Source: Bacteroidota bacterium (lineage in GTDB: Bacteria; Bacteroidota; Bacteroidia; SpSt-205; S141-50). From it: DNA of 10,129 bases. The DNA lies in contig WFXK01000018.1 of NCBI GenBank assembly GCA_015490695.1, positions 1-10,129 on the forward strand, given 5' to 3'. The translations under genes and the position numbers were made by a program. Under the pieces are notes generated by a model that saw only the letters and a list, made by a program, of their open reading frames with translations, had not been told where the DNA came from and made no database searches. This document shows positions 1-6,214 of this stretch, one piece after another (position 1 is the stretch's first letter; every line of letters starts with the position of its first letter).

Positions 1-393
1 AATTAAAGTAAGGCTTGGTCCCAAGGTAGCTCCTAAAGAAAGAAGTACTGGTTGGTTTTGGCTTTCATCTATGGGGTTCCAGCTCCATCCCCAGCCACCA
101 TGGAAAATATAAACTTGATTGATTTTTTCATAGACGTAGCGTTTACCGCCTTGGTCTGCGTAAAAGGATTCTACCCGAACCTCCTTAGGGTCTCTTATAG
201 AGCCCATGGCGAAGTAAAGGTGTCGTTGTAGTTTATCTTGTTTTTTGAATGTTCCTCCTTCCATGCTGATACCATGGGTGTAAAACGACCCACCCACATA
301 TACCACATAGCGGTATTGGTAGTCATCTAAGAAGTTGTAGGTTTGTGCCAGTAGCAGGCTACTACTGAGTATCCACACCCAGAAGGTGTACAT
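1..393 (-). CDS. Exported beta-barrel-like protein of Bacteroidota type, partial
   Basis: An open frame of 131 codons reads leftward from an ATG at 393-391 to the window edge without a stop, so the C-terminus is missing. Residues 1-16 form a signal peptide (hydrophobic WVWILSSSLLLA, probable cleavage A16/Q17) without a lipobox Cys, so the product should be exported and not lipidated. The mature part is rich in Tyr, Gly and alternating hydrophobic residues, with RDPKEVRV at 67-74, YVYEKIN at 86-92, a Trp/Gly cluster (GGWGWSW) and LGPSL near the edge. From memory, this order (HPKE-like, then GKLN-like, then GPSLG-like) matches a conserved, uncharacterised family of small predicted outer-membrane barrels in Bacteroidota. 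The start lies 32 bp inside the 3' end of the FKBP gene, suggesting translational coupling. The family call is moderate; the function is unknown. Confidence 0.62.
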   Translation of the reverse strand, partial: MYTFWVWILSSSLLLAQTYNFLDDYQYRYVVYVGGSFYTHGISMEGGTFKKQDKLQRHLYFAMGSIRDPKEVRVESFYADQGGKRYVYEKINQVYIFHGGWGWSWNPIDESQNQPVLLSLGATLGPSLTLI

Positions 394-892
394 AGAAGAT
401 GAGAACGGCGTTAGGTGGGATGGGTCCGACGCTTCTATTGCCGTAGCCCAGATGGGGTGGGATGACTAAGACGGCTTTAGTTCCTACGGGCAGAGCAGCA
501 AAAGCCCGCTCCCAGCCTTGAATCACTGAGCCCCTTCCTAAGACGAACCGAAAAGGCTCGCCTCTGTCGTAAGAAGAATCAAATTTTGTGCCATCCTGAA
601 GAGTGCCGTAATAATGGACTACAACTTGGTCGCCTGCCTTGGGGATATTACCGCTGCCTTCCTCTACGATGTAAACAAGCAACCCCTCACCTAATTCCTT
701 TACCTTAGAACTATCTTGAATTTGAAATGGCGGTCCATCGTTTTTAGCAACCTGCTTGGGTTCAGACGATTGTACTTGTGTTGATGTAGCAGCCTCAGCA
801 ACTTCCTCAGAAGGTTGTTCAGTAGCATTTTGCTGTTGGCAATGCCATAAAAGAAAAAGACTAAGCAATAGAAGTCGTTTCATAAGGTTCAT
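362..892 (-). CDS. FKBP-type peptidyl-prolyl isomerase lipoprotein
   Basis: Catalyses cis-trans isomerisation of X-Pro bonds, here probably on proteins in the periplasm or at the envelope. Of 176 residues, the first 17 form a Lys/Arg-plus-Leu-rich signal peptide ending at C18. The lipobox reads LWHC, with Trp and His where small residues are usual, so lipidation is likely but not certain. Residues 19-65 are a low-complexity Gln/Glu/Ser/Thr linker. Residues about 66-176 are one complete FKBP domain: VVVHYYGTL, GTKFDSS, VIQGWE and LGYGNR are all present, giving the usual pocket residues (Y94, F104, D105, V123, I124, W127, Y150). A second ATG three codons in (883-881) gives a more typical MKRLLLL start and cannot be excluded. 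The gene starts 32 bp inside the DHH gene and ends 32 bp inside the next gene. The FKBP assignment is secure; its clients are unknown. Confidence 0.95.
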   Translation of the reverse strand: MNLMKRLLLLSLFLLWHCQQQNATEQPSEEVAEAATSTQVQSSEPKQVAKNDGPPFQIQDSSKVKELGEGLLVYIVEEGSGNIPKAGDQVVVHYYGTLQDGTKFDSSYDRGEPFRFVLGRGSVIQGWERAFAALPVGTKAVLVIPPHLGYGNRSVGPIPPNAVLIFYVHLLGVDTQ

Positions 893-1916
893 ATTGTAGT
901 TGGTTTTGGTATTGTTGTAAGACGTTTAATAAGTAGGTTTCGGCTTCTTGTAGTGAAGTGTTAAGTTCTCCACCTGCTGCGTTTTTATGTCCGCCGCCGT
1001 TGAAATGTTTTTTGGCTAATTCATTAGCAGGGAAATCCCCTATGGAACGGAAACTCAATCGGATTTTATTGGGTTCTTCTTCTCTTAAGGTGATGGCTAA
1101 GTTAACCCCTTGGATTCGTAGCACGTAGTCTACGATTTCGCTGGTATCGCCCGGTTGTAGTTGAAAGGCTAATTGTAAACTTCTTGGAATCATTGCATAG
1201 GCTGTGCGATACTGAGGGAGGAAGCGAAGAAAGTCTTTTAAGACAGTTCCTAAGAAGCGCAGACGATACAAGGGGGTGTTTTGGGTAAGATGGTAAGCGA
1301 TTTTTTGAGGTTCTGCGCCTAAGGAAACCAGTTTCGCTGCGGTCCATAAAGTTTGTTCGCTGGTATTACGAAAGCGAAACCCCCCTGTATCGGTATAAAG
1401 TCCTGTATAAAGACACGTTGCAATAGCACTATTCCAAGTAAATAATTGTTGGTCATGCCAGTGAAAAGCTAATTGACTGACCAATTCACAAGTACTGGAA
1501 GCTTGCGCATTATGAAATAGCCATCGTCCGTATGGAGAAAAATCTTTATGGTGGTCTATAACAAGGAGTTTGTTTTGGTGATTTTTTAGAAGAGGTGCAA
1601 TAGCACCACTTCGTTCCATTAAACTAGTGTCTAAGCATACAATTAAATCGTGTTCTTGGGTCCAGCACTTCAAGGTTTCTTTTGATTGCTCACTTAGAAC
1701 TTTTGCTTCTTGGACTTGAGGCAACCATTGTAGGAAAGCAGGAAGAACATCAGGGAAGGTTAACGTTGCCTCCTTAGGCGTATGCCATTGTTTTAAGATA
1801 TGATAGAAGGCAGTACTACTCCCAGCCGAGTCACCATCGGGACGGACATGCGAAAGGATAAGGACTTTTTGGCTATTATCAATTACTTTCGTTAGTTGCG
1901 CTATGGTGTTATTCAC
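861..1916 (-). CDS. DHH/DHHA1 family phosphoesterase, NrnA-like
   Basis: Predicted Mn-dependent phosphoesterase of the NrnA type. Family members degrade short oligoribonucleotides (nanoRNA) and/or dephosphorylate pAp or cyclic dinucleotide products in the cytoplasm; which substrate applies here is not visible. The 351 residues are a normal length. DHH domain motifs: SHVRPDGDS at 22-30, LDTS with D96, IDHHKD at 120-125, and YTDTGGFRF further on. The C-terminal DHHA1 substrate-binding domain carries GGGHKNAAGG at 307-316. All metal ligands expected for the family appear present. The start is a GTG (1916-1914): there is no ATG before motif I, and this start places motif I at the usual distance from the N-terminus. 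It overlaps the DUF1573 stop by 8 bp, and the 3' end overlaps the FKBP start by 32 bp, consistent with coupled translation. Confidence 0.93.
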   Translation of the reverse strand: MNNTIAQLTKVIDNSQKVLILSHVRPDGDSAGSSTAFYHILKQWHTPKEATLTFPDVLPAFLQWLPQVQEAKVLSEQSKETLKCWTQEHDLIVCLDTSLMERSGAIAPLLKNHQNKLLVIDHHKDFSPYGRWLFHNAQASSTCELVSQLAFHWHDQQLFTWNSAIATCLYTGLYTDTGGFRFRNTSEQTLWTAAKLVSLGAEPQKIAYHLTQNTPLYRLRFLGTVLKDFLRFLPQYRTAYAMIPRSLQLAFQLQPGDTSEIVDYVLRIQGVNLAITLREEEPNKIRLSFRSIGDFPANELAKKHFNGGGHKNAAGGELNTSLQEAETYLLNVLQQYQNQLQYEPYETTSIA

Positions 1917-3012
1917 TGGGACGGACTACATTAGCGCTGATTTGTAGCAGGACTCGAGGTTGACGTGGGTCGTTGGTAATCACTGTAATGGTTTTTCGTT
2001 GTAGTCCGCTGCGTCCCTGCGTATTAAAAGTTACTTCAATAGAAGTCGTTTCGCCCGGTTTCAAAACCTCTTTTGCAGGCTTGCTTACCGTACAACCACA
2101 AGAAGTCTTCGTTTTAAGAATTCGTAGCGGTTGTTTTCCCTCATTCGTAATTTTAAAAGTCGTTTTTAGTAACTCTCCGCTTTTTACTTCACCGAAGTCG
2201 TGACGTAGTTTATCAAATTTTGCTTTGGGGGCTTTGGCAAGGTCTTTTTCACTCAGCGGAGGGAAATACGGCATGATGCTTACACTGAAATAAAGATACT
2301 TCTTAGGTTGTTGCTGGTCGTCGGTTAACATCTCTACTCGGCTGTACGTCACATAATCGTAGTCATTCGCTTTAGCACCATCTAACACAAAAGTGATTTT
2401 TGTACTATCTTTCGGTTGGATACGAATAGGTAATTGTTGTTCTGTTGTAATGGCTTCAGGCAATTGAATACTTTTGATAGTAATGGTTTGATTGCCTTCG
2501 TTATAGATTTTTAATGTTGCTTTTGCTTTATCACGGTCTGTGATGTTTCCGAAGTAAATGTGGTTATTATTGAAGCGTAGGCTTCCGTACTTTACGGGAT
2601 AGTAGTCGCTGATGCCTTTAGGTCGGGGTTTAACAACGCCTTTGATGGTGAGGATAGTGGTTCTGTCTTCTGTGTCCCCTTCTTTTCTATAGCGTACTGT
2701 GATGCTTTTAGTAAAGGGACCTGGGCGTCCCCACATATTATACGTTGCTTTTACAAAGCCTTCTTCCCCAGGCGCTAAGGTATCTTTCGTCCATTCAGGT
2801 ACAGTACAGCCGCAAGAGGGTTTTACATAAGTGAGCCAAACTTTCTTGTCGCTAACATTTTTAAATTTAAAGGTATAGGTGGCTTTTCTATCCTCTTCTT
2901 TAAGTTGTCCGAAGTCGTGGACACGTTTTTCAAATTGTAAGATGTTGTCTTGTTGTGCACAGCCCCAGATGATGGCACTCCACCAAGCAATGATAAGTCC
3001 TAAGGTTCTCAT
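1909..3012 (-). CDS. DUF1573 repeat lipoprotein
   Basis: A 367-residue predicted envelope lipoprotein of unknown molecular function. The signal peptide at 1-17 ends in lipobox IWGC with C18 as the acyl site. Two canonical DUF1573 units (Ig-like folds common in Bacteroidota) are visible: F27-x-HDFGQ with SCGCTVPEW at 66-74, and FDKLRHDFGEV with SCGCTVSKP at 304-312, each followed by a LxPGE turn and a GRxG segment. Between them, from about residue 140, YGSLRF...IYFGNI plus a NEGNQTITI strand looks like a degenerate middle unit lacking the CGC motif. The frame stays open upstream to 3336, but that extension overlaps nuoH and lacks a signal. I start at 3012 because the signal peptide begins there, 38 bp after nuoH. 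The paired CxC cysteines could form disulfides or bind a ligand; that is inference. Confidence 0.92.
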   Translation of the reverse strand: MRTLGLIIAWWSAIIWGCAQQDNILQFEKRVHDFGQLKEEDRKATYTFKFKNVSDKKVWLTYVKPSCGCTVPEWTKDTLAPGEEGFVKATYNMWGRPGPFTKSITVRYRKEGDTEDRTTILTIKGVVKPRPKGISDYYPVKYGSLRFNNNHIYFGNITDRDKAKATLKIYNEGNQTITIKSIQLPEAITTEQQLPIRIQPKDSTKITFVLDGAKANDYDYVTYSRVEMLTDDQQQPKKYLYFSVSIMPYFPPLSEKDLAKAPKAKFDKLRHDFGEVKSGELLKTTFKITNEGKQPLRILKTKTSCGCTVSKPAKEVLKPGETTSIEVTFNTQGRSGLQRKTITVITNDPRQPRVLLQISANVVRPSE

Positions 3013-3022
3013 AAGCCTATTT

Positions 3023-3040
3023 ATTTTGCCCTTGCAAAAT
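3023..3040 (-). other. Perfect 7-bp inverted repeat in the nuoH-DUF1573 gap
   Basis: ATTTTGC and GCAAAAT flank a 4-nt loop, forming a perfect 7-bp hairpin or palindrome within the 38-bp gap between the nuoH stop (3051) and the DUF1573 start (3012). The stem is AT-rich and not followed by a U-run on the transcribed strand, so it is not a convincing terminator. It could be an mRNA processing or stability element, or a dyad operator, or chance. Confidence 0.4.
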
Positions 3041-3050
3041 TGGGAAAAAT

Positions 3051-4091
3051 CTATGTTGTGAGCAAGGAAACGAATAGGATAGCGAGCGCTATGGGGAAAG
3101 CCCATTTCCATGCATAGTGGATGACTTGGTCTGGACGCAACCGCGGTAAGCTCCAACGAAGCCATAATTGGATAAAAAACACTAAGGTTGTTTTTAAAGC
3201 AAGCCAAAAAGCATTCCAATAAGGTCCTGTAGTAAGTTGATGCCATTGTAGGGCGGCAAATTGTTGCCAAGGTATTGTTAAAGCAGTTGTGGTCCAATCC
3301 GGCAGTGGCGAATGATACGCCCCTAAAAACAACCAAACGCTTAGTAATGCAAACAATAGCATTTTAGCGTATTCAGCAAGGAAGAAAAAAGCAAAACGTA
3401 TGCCACTGTATTCGGTTAAAAATCCAGCGACCAATTCCGATTCGGATTCCGGTAAATCAAAGGGAGCACGATTACTTTCAGCTAAACCTAAAAGCAAAAA
3501 AAGCACAAAAGCAGGGATTAAATAGGGATAGCGAAGGATATTCCATGCTAAAAATCCGTTGTAGTTTCCCCATTGCTTTTGCATTTGTGCAATGGTGGAT
3601 AGAGAAAGGGTTTTAAATAGAAAAATGATAGCAAGTAAGATAGTAATCAGGGGCAGTTCATAGGCAAGGATTTGAGACAGGGCTCTAAAGGCACCTAAGT
3701 AGGCATAGTGAGAAGCGCTGGAAAGCCCTGCAATAACAATGAAAAAAGCCTCTAAGGCTAAAAAAGTAAAGATAAATAACAGTCCTAAGTCTTCAAAGAA
3801 CCAAGGTTTGGTTGTAAACCAAGCGAAAGTACAAAAGACGAAAATAAAAGTTGCAAAAGGAGCGATGGTAAAAGCGAGTTTATCGCTGTTTTGCGGTAAA
3901 ATCGTTTCTTTTTGGAGTAGTTTAAAGATGTCAGCAATCGTTTGAAGGATTCCCTTAGGACCTACTTCATAGGGACCAAGGCGGTCTTGGATGAAAGCAG
4001 CGACTTTGCGTTCTATGTAGACGGCAATAAGTCCGAAGCTAAGCAAAAATCCGCCCCATAACAGGGCGTCTATGATAGCGTAAGTAACCAT
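3051..4091 (-). CDS. nuoH: NADH-quinone oxidoreductase subunit H
   Basis: Membrane subunit of respiratory complex I (ND1 homologue) at the junction between the peripheral arm and the proton-pumping arm, contributing to the quinone-binding chamber. The 346 residues are full length for the family. The diagnostic motifs are present: YIERKVAAFIQDRLGP at 25-40 followed by VGPKGILQ at 43-50, GAFRALSQILAYEL around 133-146, and ESNRAPFDLPESESELVAG at 204-222 followed by TEYSG. About eight transmembrane helices are evident, with the C-terminal LPRLRPDQ loop. The start at 4091 gives TM1 its normal length before YIERK and lies 53 bp inside the upstream membrane-protein gene; no later Met would retain TM1. 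No other nuo gene is in the window, so this subunit is encoded apart from its partners. Confidence 0.97.
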   Translation of the reverse strand: MVTYAIIDALLWGGFLLSFGLIAVYIERKVAAFIQDRLGPYEVGPKGILQTIADIFKLLQKETILPQNSDKLAFTIAPFATFIFVFCTFAWFTTKPWFFEDLGLLFIFTFLALEAFFIVIAGLSSASHYAYLGAFRALSQILAYELPLITILLAIIFLFKTLSLSTIAQMQKQWGNYNGFLAWNILRYPYLIPAFVLFLLLGLAESNRAPFDLPESESELVAGFLTEYSGIRFAFFFLAEYAKMLLFALLSVWLFLGAYHSPLPDWTTTALTIPWQQFAALQWHQLTTGPYWNAFWLALKTTLVFFIQLWLRWSLPRLRPDQVIHYAWKWAFPIALAILFVSLLTT

Positions 4092-5487
4092 CGTAATAAA
4101 TAATGCCTAAACCGATAAAAAAGAAAAGAATAGCTGGTAATTTATAACGGGATAAACTACCGAAGTTCCCTGCTCCAATACCAGCAAAAAAGCCGAAAAA
4201 TAGGGCAAATCCTAAAGCAAGCAATGCATCGGGGTTTTTTAGCCAGTAGTAAATAAAATTGAAAAGATTGATACGCATTAGGATTCGGGCGACTAAGATA
4301 GTGACGATGACGGCTAAGATAGATTCAGGTATCATGATAGCGGAGCGAATTTCCCATGGAAAGGGACGGAAGAAAGTAGTGACCACAGCAATAGGGAACT
4401 TAGATAATAATCCCCAGACAGTAGGTTCAATCTCACCAAGGTCGTAAGCACTGCCTGCTCCACGCTGAAAGTACATAGCAGAGGTTCTGTCTATATAAGA
4501 AACAACAGCATGCTCCACAATATTTTCTATGGAATAAATCCCTTTACTTAGCTGATTTAAAGCATACCAACTACTGAGGAGAATGGCTATAGTCAGTAGA
4601 GGGGTCATGAAAAATCGTAATAAGGCATTGGGAATACCTTTTACAAATCCTGTTAATAACCACAATCCTCCGAAGGGCAGGAAACCTAAAAGCACATAAG
4701 CGCGAATACGATAAATCCAATAGGCACCTATGAAGATTATAAGTAAAGAAATAAAAAACTTTAATAAGTTTTTGCTTTTATAGAAAAAGGCGAAGTTAAA
4801 TAGTCCATAAATAATCCATCCTAACATATTGATGGTATAGGCGTCTTTCATTACACCGCTACCCCAGAACCATTGGGTAGGCAGGAATAAAATAGTATAG
4901 CTGAAGAAGATTTTCAGTTGGGGGTAGAGTTTAGCGAAGGTACGGTAGATTGCCCATACGCCTGCATAGGTATAGATAGCGCTCATTACGTTTGCGCTAT
5001 AATAGCTATAAGGAGCGAAAAAAGAACAAAGGGCTGCTTGTTGTGCCGTTGCTACTGCTGCATCACTGCTCCAAAAACGATAGCTTATCACATGCTTAGC
5101 AAGCAGTAACCATTGGGATAACAACATATCTTCTTGTGCTAAACGCTCCAAAACATAAGCAGGTTGCGTTAACAAAACAGGAGCATAAGAAGGATAATCC
5201 CAAAGAAACTTTTTGAATATTAAACTTAATCCGAAGTAGTTTAAGGAGTCTCCGCCACCATAATAGAAGTTATACACTAAACCCATTGCAATAGCACCAA
5301 AGATACGGATTAAAAGCCCATACAAGAACATCTTAGCAAAGAAAGGTTCTTTTTTATAGCGTTGTTTTGCAAGTGCATATAGAAAGACTACAATCACTCC
5401 CCCCCAAGCAAGTGCAAGAAGAATATCAGGAATTACATGTTCTATTTGTCGTGCGTAATGGTATTCTCTTGCATCATAGTAAAGCAT
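4039..5487 (-). CDS. Uncharacterised polytopic membrane protein
   Basis: A 482-residue inner-membrane protein with roughly ten to twelve hydrophobic helices (for example about 21-40, 53-75, 193-212, 217-237, 243-262, 289-308, 388-403, 421-440, 450-465). I do not recognise a named family. Polar motifs between helices look conserved in style: GGGDSLNYF at 77-85, WFWGSGVMKD at 206-215, FFRPFPWE at 372-379 and NFGSLSRYKLP at 441-451. From memory, similar motif sets (GGD, FWSSGxxKD, FRPFxWE, NFGxLxRYKxP) occur in hypothetical Bacteroidota membrane proteins. A polysaccharide polymerase or GT-C-like role is conceivable because of the charged residues at loop edges, but nothing here proves it. The ATG overlaps the UPF0173 stop by one base (TAATG), and the 3' end overlaps nuoH by 53 bp. 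Confidence 0.85.
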   Translation of the reverse strand: MLYYDAREYHYARQIEHVIPDILLALAWGGVIVVFLYALAKQRYKKEPFFAKMFLYGLLIRIFGAIAMGLVYNFYYGGGDSLNYFGLSLIFKKFLWDYPSYAPVLLTQPAYVLERLAQEDMLLSQWLLLAKHVISYRFWSSDAAVATAQQAALCSFFAPYSYYSANVMSAIYTYAGVWAIYRTFAKLYPQLKIFFSYTILFLPTQWFWGSGVMKDAYTINMLGWIIYGLFNFAFFYKSKNLLKFFISLLIIFIGAYWIYRIRAYVLLGFLPFGGLWLLTGFVKGIPNALLRFFMTPLLTIAILLSSWYALNQLSKGIYSIENIVEHAVVSYIDRTSAMYFQRGAGSAYDLGEIEPTVWGLLSKFPIAVVTTFFRPFPWEIRSAIMIPESILAVIVTILVARILMRINLFNFIYYWLKNPDALLALGFALFFGFFAGIGAGNFGSLSRYKLPAILFFFIGLGIIYYDGYLRYHRRPVMGRIFA

Positions 5488-6173
5488 TACAATTCTCGGC
5501 TTTCGCCGATAGGAATAAGAATAAGTTCTTTCCCTGCTTTTTTGAACGTTTCTATCGCTTTTTCTTTATCAATTTTAATTAAATCAAAGGTATCGTAGTG
5601 GACACCGACCACTTTAGTGCATTTTAATAATTCTGCGGCAACTACGGCATCTTGGATGCCCATAGTGAAGTTATCGCCGATGGGTAAAATAGCAACATGA
5701 ATGGCGTTATATTCTCCTAAGATTTGCATTTCTGCTGTTAGGGCGGTATCACCGGCGTAATAAACATTTTTTCCTTCGTTGGATTTGATTAAGAATCCTA
5801 CGGGGTTACCTCCGTAGGTGCCATCGGGGAAAGAGCTGGAGTGCACTGCAGGAATTAACTTCACTTTTCCGAATTCAAATTCCCATGCGCCGCCCGTATT
5901 CATCGGATGGATGTTTTCAATCCCTTGTTTATTCATCCACATAACGACTTCATAGACGCCGATGACTTTAGCCCCTGTTCTTTTTGCGATAGCCACAGCA
6001 TCGGCAATATGGTCTTCGTGGGCATGGGATAGTAAAAGATAGTCTGCGGGAATGCTGTTAATATCTACAACGCCTTGGGCTAAGGGATTAGGGGTAATGA
6101 AGGGGTCAAACAAAAGGTGCTTACCTGCAATCTCCAAGCCAAAACAAGCGTGTCCATAATACGTGATTCGCAT
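5487..6173 (-). CDS. UPF0173 metal-dependent hydrolase (metallo-beta-lactamase fold)
   Basis: A 228-residue cytoplasmic protein of the UPF0173/YtkL-type metal-dependent hydrolases. It has a single metallo-beta-lactamase domain and no signal peptide. Visible ligands: YYGHACF near the N-terminus, the dinuclear-metal motif SHAHEDH at 49-55 (H50, H52, D54, H55), H111 in PAVHSSS, D142 in AGDT and H192 in GVHYDTF. Length and motif order are normal for the family. The physiological substrate is not established, so I give no specific reaction. It lies 41 bp downstream of lpdA on the same strand, and its TAA overlaps the ATG of the membrane-protein gene by one base. Conservation of this pairing would be needed before reading function from context. 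Confidence 0.94.
   Translation of the reverse strand: MRITYYGHACFGLEIAGKHLLFDPFITPNPLAQGVVDINSIPADYLLLSHAHEDHIADAVAIAKRTGAKVIGVYEVVMWMNKQGIENIHPMNTGGAWEFEFGKVKLIPAVHSSSFPDGTYGGNPVGFLIKSNEGKNVYYAGDTALTAEMQILGEYNAIHVAILPIGDNFTMGIQDAVVAAELLKCTKVVGVHYDTFDLIKIDKEKAIETFKKAGKELILIPIGESREL
5496..5509 (-). other. GNRA-type hairpin just upstream of the membrane-protein start
   Basis: On the minus strand TCGGC-GAAA-GCCGA forms a perfect 5-bp stem closed by a GAAA tetraloop, ending 8 nt before the ATG at 5487. It lies inside the last codons of the UPF0173 gene (around Ile-Gly-Glu-Ser-Arg). It may affect the translational coupling at the TAATG junction, or may simply reflect the codons used. Confidence 0.3.
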
Positions 6174-6214
6174 GGCGTTTGGGGTTTAATCGGGTGCTAA
6201 AATACAGATTTTTT

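Noticed and set aside
3013..3336. N-terminal extension of the DUF1573 frame up to 3336
   Set aside because: It overlaps the 3' third of nuoH on the same strand and would bury the signal peptide that begins at the ATG at 3012.
6197..6204. TATTTTAG (minus strand) as a separate promoter for the UPF0173 gene
   Set aside because: It misses the TAnnTTTG consensus by one of the key bases, and AT-rich sequence produces such near matches often; readthrough from lpdA is simpler.
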